From an uncultured Lachnospiraceae bacterium (GTDB lineage: Bacteria; Bacillota; Clostridia; Lachnospirales; Lachnospiraceae), in contig CAJUPJ010000045.1 in NCBI GenBank assembly GCA_910588655.1, forward strand, positions 1 through 22,242: a DNA stretch of 22,242 nucleotides. Direction: 5' to 3'. The notes below the pieces were generated by a model, which searched no databases, was not told where the DNA came from, and saw nothing but the letters and a program-made list of their open reading frames with translations. Positions 14,773-22,242 of the stretch are shown piece by piece; within the stretch, counting starts at the first letter, position 1, and every line of letters begins with the position of its first letter. Position numbers and translations under genes: made by a program.

Positions 14773-16556
14773 TTCTTGGTGAACTGGCAGACTACTATGG
14801 ACTGCTTTTAGACAGAGGGAAAGTTGGAAGAGAGGGGTGGGCAAACCAAAGGGTTTCATATGTAATTACAATAGACTATAGTGGCAAGGTAAAAAGTATT
14901 TTTTCTATTGAGAAGGAAGAACAGCGTGGCAAAAGAAAAGTGGTTGTGCCAGATAAAAGAATGGTTCCTATACATAGCGGGCGTTCAGGTAAAAATCCAA
15001 AGCCATATTTTTTATGTGATAGTGCAAAATATCTGTTAGGAGTATGGATTCCGTCAGGTGAGCAGGCAGTGGATAAAAAAAATAAAGCAGATGCCTGGAA
15101 ATATTTCCAGGCATCTGCAGAATACCATATAAAGATACTTGGAAATTCAGAGGACAGAATTACACAAAGTATCTGCAACTATTTTAAAACATGGGATTTT
15201 GAAAAAAACAAGGATATTTTTCCGGTTAACTGGAAAGAGATTGAAAAGGCAAACTTGGTATTCCGTTCTTATGAAATGTCAAAAGAAATATTAGAAATAG
15301 AAGAAGTAAAGAATATATGGAATTCCAGTTCTGGAGAAGGTGAAGAGACATGTTTAAGGCGCTGTCTTGTAAGCGGGAAATTAGCACAAGTAGCAAGGCT
15401 GCATCCACAATTTAAAGGAGTACAGGGTGCAAATTCAAGCGGTGCAATGTTGGTTTCTTTTAATGGAAGTGCATTTGAATCTTATGGAAAAGAACAAGGA
15501 GATAATGCACCCGTATGCCGGGAGGTTGCAAATGCTTATGGACAAGCATTGAATTATTTACTGTCAGATGATGGACACCACAAGCAGATAGGGGATGCAA
15601 CTACTGTATTCTGGGCTAAAGCAAAAAATGGTGAGAATGCCTATGTAGATTTTATGTCACAACTGCTTGATGGGGCAGATGAAAATGAAGAGGATAAACT
15701 GCTTTTAGTAATGTCACATATAGCAGCAGGAGAACAGGCAGGGTATATGGAAACAGACTTAAATCCAGATGTACCATTTTATATACTTGGATTATCACCA
15801 AGTGTGGCACGTATATCAATACGTTTCTTTTATAGTGGTACATTTGGAAAGATGGTTTCTAATATACAAGACCATTATAAAAGAATGGAAATAGAAAGTC
15901 CCGTTTTTGAGAAGAAGAAATTTCCAAGTATAAGGGAACTACTATATGAAACAGTAAATAAAAAATCTACAAAAAAACAGCCACAGCCAATTTTAAGCGG
16001 GGCTTTAATGCGTGCTGTTTTAGAGAACAGGCCTTATCCAGCAGGTTTATATAATAATATAATGTTAAGGATACATGCAGAGCGGCAAGTAAGCCGCAAC
16101 AGGGCAGCATTTATAAAAGCATATATAATAAAAAATTTTACAGATAAAAAGGAGGCGGCAGATACAATGAAATTAAATGAAGATACAGAATATGTACCAT
16201 ATGTATTAGGAAGGCTGTTTGAAACTTTAGAAGAAATCCAGTTCCAGGCTATAGATAAGGAAACAGTAAAAGAAAGATATTTCAATTCAGCCAGTACGAC
16301 ACCATCGGTAGTATTCCCACAGATGTTAAGGCTTGCAAACAGCCATTTAAATGTTTTAAAGCGTGATAAAAAGGGAATGCAGGTAAATTTAGAGAAACAG
16401 CTAAGTGGATTATGCAATAAAATACACTCAGATTTTCCTAAATATCTTTCTTTGGAAGACCAAGGTATTTTTATGCTTGGATATTACCATCAGCAACAGA
16501 AGAAGTTTAGTAAGAATGAAAATAAAAAAGAAACAATAAAAGAGCAGGAGGATTAA
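14769..16556 (+). CDS. cas8c: Cas8c (Csd1), large subunit of type I-C Cascade
   Basis: The 595-residue protein recognises the PAM and starts DNA unwinding in the I-C complex. Family features: the opening MILGELADYYGLLL, RMVPIHSGRSGKNPKPYFLCDSAKYLLG, the ADAWKYFQASAEYH region (about 107-120), LVSFNGSAFESYGKEQGDNAPV, TTVFWAKA, ILGLSPSVARISIRFF and MRAVLENRPYPAGLYNNIMLRI. The length is normal. It overlaps cas5c by 4 bp and ends 3 bp before cas7c. Two oddities lie inside it: a perfect 32-bp palindrome (15087-15118) that encodes the ADAWKYFQASA segment, and an in-frame internal start with a strong ribosome-binding site at 16167 that should make the small subunit Cas11c from the same message. Confidence 0.96.
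   Translation: MILGELADYYGLLLDRGKVGREGWANQRVSYVITIDYSGKVKSIFSIEKEEQRGKRKVVVPDKRMVPIHSGRSGKNPKPYFLCDSAKYLLGVWIPSGEQAVDKKNKADAWKYFQASAEYHIKILGNSEDRITQSICNYFKTWDFEKNKDIFPVNWKEIEKANLVFRSYEMSKEILEIEEVKNIWNSSSGEGEETCLRRCLVSGKLAQVARLHPQFKGVQGANSSGAMLVSFNGSAFESYGKEQGDNAPVCREVANAYGQALNYLLSDDGHHKQIGDATTVFWAKAKNGENAYVDFMSQLLDGADENEEDKLLLVMSHIAAGEQAGYMETDLNPDVPFYILGLSPSVARISIRFFYSGTFGKMVSNIQDHYKRMEIESPVFEKKKFPSIRELLYETVNKKSTKKQPQPILSGALMRAVLENRPYPAGLYNNIMLRIHAERQVSRNRAAFIKAYIIKNFTDKKEAADTMKLNEDTEYVPYVLGRLFETLEEIQFQAIDKETVKERYFNSASTTPSVVFPQMLRLANSHLNVLKRDKKGMQVNLEKQLSGLCNKIHSDFPKYLSLEDQGIFMLGYYHQQQKKFSKNENKKETIKEQED
15087..15118. repeat. Perfect 32-bp palindrome inside cas8c
   Basis: GCAGATGCCTGGAAAT (15087-15102) is followed directly by its exact reverse complement (15103-15118). 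The unit lies in frame in cas8c and encodes residues 107-117; both strands read the same peptide, ADAWKYFQASA. In mRNA it can form a stem of about 14 bp with a small AT loop. Confidence 0.95.
16167..16556 (+). CDS. cas11c: Cas11c, small Cascade subunit from an internal start in cas8c
   Basis: An AAGGAGG sequence at 16149-16155, a near-perfect ribosome-binding site deep inside cas8c, is followed 11 nt later by an ATG that is in frame (Met467 of Cas8c). The product is the C-terminal 129 residues, starting MKLNEDTEYVPYVLGRLFET, helical and of the size of Cas11. It is established that type I-C and some other Cascades translate the small subunit separately from within the large-subunit gene; two copies line the complex belly and stabilise the R-loop. 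Nothing else in the operon encodes a Cas11. The assignment rests on the ribosome-binding site, frame, size and family precedent. Confidence 0.85.
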   Translation: MKLNEDTEYVPYVLGRLFETLEEIQFQAIDKETVKERYFNSASTTPSVVFPQMLRLANSHLNVLKRDKKGMQVNLEKQLSGLCNKIHSDFPKYLSLEDQGIFMLGYYHQQQKKFSKNENKKETIKEQED

Positions 16557-16559
16557 TTA

Positions 16560-17450
16560 ATGGGAGAGATAATTAAAAACAGGTATGATTTTTTAGTATT
16601 ATTTGATGTAGAAAATGGAAATCCAAACGGTGACCCTGATGCGGGAAATATGCCAAGAATTGATATGGAAACAAACTGTGGCATTGTTACAGATGTATGT
16701 CTGAAACGTAAGATACGTAATTATGTGGAAGCAGTAAAAGAAGGTGAACAGGGTTACAGGATATATATTAAAGAAAATGTGCCATTGAACCGCAGTGATG
16801 CAGAAGCATATCAAAGTCTTAATATAGACCCTAAAAAGGTTAAAGAACAAAAAAAGAAAATAGAAGATTTGGATTTAAAAGTCAGGGATTATATGTGTGA
16901 AAATTTTTTTGATATCCGCACTTTTGGCGCAGTTATGACAACATTTGTAAAGGATAATCTTAATTGCGGGCAGGTACGTGGACCTGTACAGCTTGGTTTT
17001 GCAAAGTCAGTTGATGCTATTATTCCACAAGAAATTACAATAACAAGGGTAGCAATTACTACTGAAAAAGATGCAGAAGGTAAAAAAACAGAAATGGGAC
17101 GTAAATATATTGTACCTTATGGATTATACCGTGCAGAGGGATATATTTCTGCAAATCTTGCAAGAAAAGTAACTGGATTTAGTGAAGAGGATTTGGAACT
17201 TTTATGGCAGGCAATTATAAATATGTTTGAATTAGACCATTCAGCAGCAAGAGGAAATATGTCAGTAAGAAAACTTATTGTATTTAAACACGAGAGTGAA
17301 TTTGGTAATTCACCAGCGTACCAGTTATTTGAACGGGTAAATGTGAAGCGCAGGGATGAAACAAGGCCAGCAAGATGTTTTAGTGATTATGAAGTAGAGA
17401 TTGATAGTGCTAACATGCCATATGGTGTTGAGTGTATAGAAAAATTATAA
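16560..17450 (+). CDS. cas7c: Cas7c (Csd2), backbone subunit of type I-C Cascade
   Basis: This is a 296-residue RAMP-fold protein that binds along the crRNA spacer in multiple copies. The opening is diagnostic: NRYDFLVLFDVENGNPNGDPDAGNMPRID, then VTDVCLKRKIRNYV. Further family stretches are DIRTFGAVM, CGQVRGPVQLGFAKSVD, YGLYRAEGYISANLA and DHSAARGNMSVRKLIVFKHES. The length is normal. AGGAGG precedes the ATG at about 10 nt. It begins 3 bp after cas8c and ends 19 bp before cas4, so it is mid-operon. Confidence 0.97.
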   Translation: MGEIIKNRYDFLVLFDVENGNPNGDPDAGNMPRIDMETNCGIVTDVCLKRKIRNYVEAVKEGEQGYRIYIKENVPLNRSDAEAYQSLNIDPKKVKEQKKKIEDLDLKVRDYMCENFFDIRTFGAVMTTFVKDNLNCGQVRGPVQLGFAKSVDAIIPQEITITRVAITTEKDAEGKKTEMGRKYIVPYGLYRAEGYISANLARKVTGFSEEDLELLWQAIINMFELDHSAARGNMSVRKLIVFKHESEFGNSPAYQLFERVNVKRRDETRPARCFSDYEVEIDSANMPYGVECIEKL

Positions 17451-17469
17451 TAAAGGGAGAATATATTTT

Positions 17470-18129
17470 ATGTATGCAGAAGAAGACTATATTATGCTTT
17501 CAGGCATACAGCATTTTGCATTCTGCAGAAGACAATGGGCATTAATACATATTGAACAACAATGGGAGGAAAACTATAAAACTACAGCAGGGGAATTGAT
17601 GCATAAAAAGGCACATGAAGAAGGTTCTTTTGAAAAAAGGGGAGATTTGCTGGTAACAAGAGGACTGCGTATTGCATCACATGAACTTGGTTTTAGTGGA
17701 CAATGTGATGTAGTTGAATTCCATCAGGACAAAAATGGTATTACAGTATTTGGATATGATGGGAAATGGAGTCTTGTTCCTGTTGAATATAAACATGGCA
17801 GGCCAAAGGAGCATAATGCTGATGAATTGCAAATATGTGCACAGGCAATATGTTTAGAAGAAATGTTCCAGACAAGTATAGATGAGGGGTTTTTATATTA
17901 TGGTGAAAATAGAAGAAGAAGCAAAGTTATTTTTGGTGCAGATTTACGGAATGAAGTCAAAAATATAAGTAATGAAATGCATGAATTATTTCATAAAGGA
18001 TATACTCCAAAAGTAAAACCATCTAAACAGTGTAAAGCTTGTTCATTAGAGAATTTGTGTGTGCCCAAACTGCAAAAAATTGTTAAGGTTAGTACATATA
18101 TAGAACAGAGTATTCATGACAGTATTTGA
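17470..18129 (+). CDS. cas4: Cas4, RecB-like nuclease for spacer acquisition
   Basis: This is a 219-residue iron-sulfur nuclease that, with Cas1-Cas2, trims prespacers and selects the PAM. The four cluster cysteines are visible: C19 (FAFCRRQW) and C188, C191, C197 (CKACSLENLC). RecB-type catalytic residues follow in order: H45 (LMHKKAHE), D80 (SGQCDVVEF), E107 and K109 (VPVEYKHG), and Q121 (DELQICAQA). The length is normal. AAAGGGAGA precedes the ATG. It lies between the Cascade genes and cas1, as usual in I-C. Confidence 0.96.
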   Translation: MYAEEDYIMLSGIQHFAFCRRQWALIHIEQQWEENYKTTAGELMHKKAHEEGSFEKRGDLLVTRGLRIASHELGFSGQCDVVEFHQDKNGITVFGYDGKWSLVPVEYKHGRPKEHNADELQICAQAICLEEMFQTSIDEGFLYYGENRRRSKVIFGADLRNEVKNISNEMHELFHKGYTPKVKPSKQCKACSLENLCVPKLQKIVKVSTYIEQSIHDSI

Positions 18130-18171
18130 TTTATGCAACAATATGGGAAATTAATGGAGGTTTATTTTATA

Positions 18172-19203
18172 GTGAGGAAATTATTAAATACATTATATAT
18201 AATGACCGAAGAAAGTTATCTGGTACTTGATGGCGAAAATATTGTAGTACAGAAAGATAAACAGATACTTGGCAGGTTTCCTTTACATACATTAGAAAAT
18301 ATTGTCTGTTTTACATATAAAGGGGCATCTCCATCATTAATGGGTGCATGTGCAGAGCGTAATATTGGGCTTTCTTTTTATTCACCAAGAGGCAAATTTT
18401 TAGCCAGGACAGTTGGAAAAGAATACGGGAATGTATTACTGAGAAAGGAACAATACCGTATTTCGGATAGAGAAGAAAGAAGCATTTCATATGCAAGAAA
18501 TATGATAACTGGAAAAATATTTAATACGAGGTGGAGCATTGAAAGGACATTACGTGACCATGCTTACAGGGTTGATGCAAACAGATTGAAGCATATTTCA
18601 GATGTGCTTTATGAAACATTGCCAAGAGCCAGACAAGCTTCCAGTTTAGATAGCCTTAGGGGAATTGAGGGAAAAGCAGCAGAACAATATTTTTCTATTT
18701 TTGATGAAATGATTCTTAATCAAAAGGATGTGTTTGAATTTAAGAACAGAAACAGGAGACCTCCACTTGATAACGTGAATGCTATATTATCGTTTGTTTA
18801 CACAGTTCTGGCAGGAGAATATATTAATGCATTGTTAAGTGTTGGCTTAGACCCTTATGTAGGATTTATGCATGGGGACAGACCAGGCAGGGCGTCTTTG
18901 GCATTAGACCTTATGGAAGAAACCAGACCAGTGTTAGGAGAGCGTTTTGTATTAACACTTATTAACACAAAAACAATTAAAAATACGCATTTTGAAATGC
19001 GGAAAGACAATGCAGTTATGTTAAATGATGAAGGAAGAAAAGTGTTTTTTAATGCATGGCAAAAACATAAAAAAGAAATAATTACACATCCATATTTAAA
19101 AGAAAAAATAGAATGGGGATTATTACCATATGTACAGTCATTGTTACTTGCACGTACAATACGTGGTGATTTAGAAGAATATCCCCCATTTTTATGGAAG
19201 TAG
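18172..19203 (+). CDS. cas1: Cas1, CRISPR integrase
   Basis: Cas1 inserts new spacers at the leader-repeat junction. I choose a GTG start at 18172: it gives VRKLLNTLYIMTEESYLVLDGENIVV, the normal N-terminus of type I-C Cas1, and GGAGG lies 11 nt upstream; the longer frame from 18133 has no good ribosome-binding site. The product is 343 residues. Catalytic residues sit in the expected places: Glu in GIEGKAAEQYF, His in GFMHGDRPGRASLALDLMEE and Asp in the same stretch (LALDLMEE). It ends directly against cas2. Confidence 0.96.
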   Translation: MRKLLNTLYIMTEESYLVLDGENIVVQKDKQILGRFPLHTLENIVCFTYKGASPSLMGACAERNIGLSFYSPRGKFLARTVGKEYGNVLLRKEQYRISDREERSISYARNMITGKIFNTRWSIERTLRDHAYRVDANRLKHISDVLYETLPRARQASSLDSLRGIEGKAAEQYFSIFDEMILNQKDVFEFKNRNRRPPLDNVNAILSFVYTVLAGEYINALLSVGLDPYVGFMHGDRPGRASLALDLMEETRPVLGERFVLTLINTKTIKNTHFEMRKDNAVMLNDEGRKVFFNAWQKHKKEIITHPYLKEKIEWGLLPYVQSLLLARTIRGDLEEYPPFLWK

Positions 19204-19503
19204 GTGATAAGTATACTAGTTTTAGTTACGTATGATGTTTCAACACAAAATGCCGAAGGGCGTAAACGGCTTAGAAGAGTTGCAAAGGAATGTGTAAATT
19301 ATGGACAAAGAGTCCAAAATTCTGTATTTGAATGTATTTTAGATGCTTCGCAATTATTGTTATTTAAGGATAGACTTATAAAAATAATAAATGAACAAGA
19401 AGATAGTTTACGGTTTTATTATTTAGGTAATAAATACCAGACAAAAGTAGAACATTTTGGAATAAAAACATCATATGAGGCAGAAGGGGTTTTAATGATA
19501 TAA
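19204..19503 (+). CDS. cas2: Cas2, CRISPR adaptation protein
   Basis: This is a ferredoxin-fold protein of about 99 residues that forms the core of the Cas1-Cas2 integrase. Family features: LVLVTYDVSTQNAEGRKRLR with the conserved Asp after TY, VNYGQRVQNSVFECILD, and YYLGNK near the end. The frame begins at GTG 19204, immediately after the cas1 stop. The bases AGGTGAT across this junction are also a good ribosome-binding site for a start a few codons later, where only ATA (19213) is available and would give the usual short N-terminus; see findings. The leader follows directly after the stop. Confidence 0.95.
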   Translation: MISILVLVTYDVSTQNAEGRKRLRRVAKECVNYGQRVQNSVFECILDASQLLLFKDRLIKIINEQEDSLRFYYLGNKYQTKVEHFGIKTSYEAEGVLMI

Positions 19504-19665
19504 AGGTGCGGCAGTGTAATTGACATTGTTTTATAGGAAGTTTCGCACCATTAAAAAAGAATAATTTTTACATTAAAAAAATTATTTATTTAAATATTCT
19601 TATATTATTTGCTATTTTGTACAAAAGATAGCATATAATTTGATTAAAGTATATGAATTTTTGCA
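19504..19665 (+). promoter_or_regulatory. CRISPR leader
   Basis: The AT-rich 162-bp stretch between cas2 and the first repeat. It begins with GGTGCG (19505-19510) and closes that element with CGCACC (19544-19549), a long-range inverted repeat that I recall as common just after cas2 in I-C loci. Nearer the array it has a palindrome, TTTTGTACAAAA (19615-19626) inside GCTA...TAGC, then TATAAT (19634-19639) with a weak TTGCTA (19609-19614). Transcription from that -10 would start about 20 bp before the first repeat. Leader function follows from position; the protein-binding roles are inferred. Confidence 0.8.
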
Positions 19666-22242
19666 GTCACTCCCTTCGCGGGAGTGTGGATTGAAATGGA
19701 ATAGGTTTTATCGAACTTTGCGTCGCCAAAGTGTCACTCCCTTCGCGGGAGTGTGGATTGAAATATATGTCCAGCCAAATATCTGTCCCAGTGCGTCAGG
19801 TCACTCCCTTCGCGGGAGTGTGGATTGAAATTGTTGAATAATCGGATTTAAGTCTGCAATCAACGTCACTCCCTTCGCGGGAGTGTGGATTGAAATTTTT
19901 GGTGTATCATCAGCCGAATTTCCCAATCTTCGTCACTCCCTTCGCGGGAGTGTGGATTGAAATGCTTCTGGTGATTTGAAGTTTTTTATTGCGTTTTGGT
20001 CACTCCCTTCGCGGGAGTGTGGATTGAAATATATGGGAAAGGTCATGGAGTGCAGAAAGTTTGGGTCACTCCCTTCGCGGGAGTGTGGATTGAAATTTCA
20101 ACCACTGCCATCTTACTTACGCTGACCTCATAGTCACTCCCTTCGCGGGAGTGTGGATTGAAATAGTAAAATCAACACTAGGTCTAATAATTTTAATTCG
20201 TCACTCCCTTCGCGGGAGTGTGGATTGAAATGAATATATATTAAATGAATTTAAGAAGTACCAGGTCACTCCCTTCGCGGGAGTGTGGATTGAAATAAGA
20301 AAACGACGGTTGAATACTTGGAGCATGTGGTCACTCCCTTCGCGGGAGTGTGGATTGAAATGCATTGGGAAAATCAGATTTAAGGAGGGGAATTTGTCAC
20401 TCCCTTCGCGGGAGTGTGGATTGAAATAGCACTTGCGGACTGTAATTCTTGCAGAATATAGTCACTCCCTTCGCGGGAGTGTGGATTGAAATACAGTATG
20501 GTCATTTATGCGCTCCTGGAGTGCGAGTCACTCCCTTCGCGGGAGTGTGGATTGAAATTATTACTACCAATACCGCAGATAAGGTATATTGGTGTCACTC
20601 CCTTCGCGGGAGTGTGGATTGAAATTGCTTTTCTGTGCCTTTAAAACCATCAAGGCAAAGTCACTCCCTTCGCGGGAGTGTGGATTGAAATCAGCATATT
20701 CTGACGAACATACGTCACAATCAAGTCACTCCCTTCGCGGGAGTGTGGATTGAAATGAGGAAAAGGAAGATAAGAAATACACCAAGACTGAGTCACTCCC
20801 TTCGCGGGAGTGTGGATTGAAATTTCGTACCATAATAGCTCCTTTCTGATGAAAAGAGCGTCACTCCCTTCGCGGGAGTGTGGATTGAAATGCTTTCACT
20901 CTCTAAGACATCTTGCGGAATATCGTCACTCCCTTCGCGGGAGTGTGGATTGAAATAGAGCCGCCAAAAACTGAAACAACGGGAAATGCGTCACTCCCTT
21001 CGCGGGAGTGTGGATTGAAATATATCTCCAATCAGTTGAATGGCAAGTCCTCCATGTCACTCCCTTCGCGGGAGTGTGGATTGAAATATTGCATCCTTCC
21101 AAATTCTATAAAACAATCCTGTCACTCCCTTCGCGGGAGTGTGGATTGAAATTATCTCCCTCTGTTATCCATGTTTTCCTTGTGTAGTCACTCCCTTCGC
21201 GGGAGTGTGGATTGAAATAATCGAGGATTACTTTGACGAAATGGAACTGACCGTCACTCCCTTCGCGGGAGTGTGGATTGAAATTCAAAAGACTATTCTG
21301 CCGCCACGATTACGACTGGGTCACTCCCTTCGCGGGAGTGTGGATTGAAATTGAACTGTGTGGCGAATTTATTGCAGGGGACAAACGTCACTCCCTTCGC
21401 GGGAGTGTGGATTGAAATAGAACAGATAAAACATCTGCATATCGCCGGACGGACGTCACTCCCTTCGCGGGAGTGTGGATTGAAATAGCTTTGTCAGCTT
21501 GTCGTTCAGACCGTCAACATGTCACTCCCTTCGCGGGAGTGTGGATTGAAATCGGCTATAATGGTAGCCTATTTTATGTACGACAGGGTCACTCCCTTCG
21601 CGGGAGTGTGGATTGAAATTTCCCTCTGCGCCTTGAAGACAACCCTTCATACCTGTCACTCCCTTCGCGGGAGTGTGGATTGAAATAGTTGCCAAAAAAC
21701 CGCCTTTTATCAAAAATATTTGTCACTCCCTTCGCGGGAGTGTGGATTGAAATTGTCGGGCCGGTTGCTCCTGTATTAATATTTTTAGTCACTCCCTTCG
21801 CGGGAGTGTGGATTGAAATTCCCAGAGGATAAACGTTAGCAAAAAAATCATCTAGTCACTCCCTTCGCGGGAGTGTGGATTGAAATGTCATTGGGACGTC
21901 AATGGAAAAAGCTGCCCTTTGTCACTCCCTTCGCGGGAGTGTGGATTGAAATGCTATTGCGTGTTAATTTAATGCAAGCAGGCAAGACGTCACTCCCTTC
22001 GCGGGAGTGTGGATTGAAATCCAATTGCTGCCGGCTGTTATACCAAAAAGGTTATGTCACTCCCTTCGCGGGAGTGTGGATTGAAATAATTACCTAAAAA
22101 CCGCCTTTTATCCAAAATATTGTCACTCCCTTCGCGGGAGTGTGGATTGAAATATCTTCAAAAAGCAATATCATGCGTCTATAAATCGTCACTCCCTTCG
22201 CGGGAGTGTGGATTGAAATAATTACCTAAAAACCGCCTTTTA
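19666..22242 (+). CRISPR. Type I-C CRISPR array, 39 repeats in window, continues beyond it
   Basis: I counted 39 copies of a 32-bp repeat that starts GTCACTCCCTTCGCGGG and ends GTGTGGATTGAAAT, with no base change seen in any copy. Spacers are 33-36 bp (38 complete, one cut by the window edge). The repeat holds a 7-bp hairpin, CACTCCC and GGGAGTG around TTCGC; cutting at its 3' base leaves the 11-nt handle TGGATTGAAAT expected for Cas5c. The orientation, with the leader on the cas2 side and ATTGAAAT at the 3' end, means the newest spacers are on the left. Spacers 31, 37 and 39 are related: 31 and 37 differ at four positions and 39 repeats 37 as far as the window shows. No degenerate terminal repeat is reached. 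Confidence 0.99.

Noticed and set aside
14876..15178. Minus-strand ORF sharing the ADAWKYFQASA peptide with Cas8c
   Set aside because: The shared peptide comes only from the perfect palindrome; the rest of the ORF is antisense to cas8c with no start signals.
19640..22097. Several ORFs of 60-80 codons on both strands across the array, containing repeated peptides such as SLPSRECGLK, VTPFAGVWIEI or FNPHSREGSD
   Set aside because: They are translations of the CRISPR repeat in different frames, with spacers between; there are no ribosome-binding sites and the array explains them fully.

Overview
This is an AT-rich window from a Firmicutes genome, most likely a gut Clostridia of the Lachnospiraceae type. 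I infer this from the AGGAGG-type ribosome-binding sites, the low-GC codon use, the style of the Mob relaxase remnant and the I-C cas genes. No rRNA, tRNA or species-specific marker fixes the organism more closely.

Positions 1 to about 7.4 kb look like accessory DNA in decay. They hold a relaxase gene broken by at least three frameshifts, a small coiled-coil ORF, an overlapping Nudix hydrolase and nucleotidyltransferase pair, a scrap of a GNAT acetyltransferase, an N-terminally truncated and stop-interrupted SAM methyltransferase, an intact ECF sigma / zinc-finger anti-sigma pair, and a TetR-led operon with two flavodoxin-like genes, the second carrying an internal deletion. A degraded second copy of the Nudix/nucleotidyltransferase junction lies at about 7.18-7.43 kb. 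From 7.5 to 11.8 kb come an intact GNAT acetyltransferase, a protein with two methyltransferase domains, a protein-kinase-like protein with unusual active-site motifs, and a frameshifted, truncated aminoglycoside-phosphotransferase-like remnant that ends at a strong terminator.

From 11.96 kb to the end is a complete type I-C CRISPR-Cas locus, all on the plus strand: cas3, cas5c, cas8c, cas7c, cas4, cas1, cas2, a 162-bp leader, and an array of 39 identical 32-bp repeats that continues past the window. An in-frame internal start with an AAGGAGG site inside cas8c marks the small subunit Cas11c. Cas5c should process the transcript and bind crRNA; Cas7c, Cas8c and Cas11c complete Cascade; Cas3 is recruited to degrade the target; Cas4, Cas1 and Cas2 add spacers at the leader end.

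The locus itself is a known system, and I see no wholly new defence system. The best leads inside it are: spacers 31 and 37, which share one register but differ at four positions, all in the same codon phase and three of them in the expected seed, with spacer 39 repeating spacer 37; a perfect 32-bp palindrome inside the cas8c reading frame; and the internal Cas11c start. Outside it, the double methyltransferase / kinase-like pair is the least explained.
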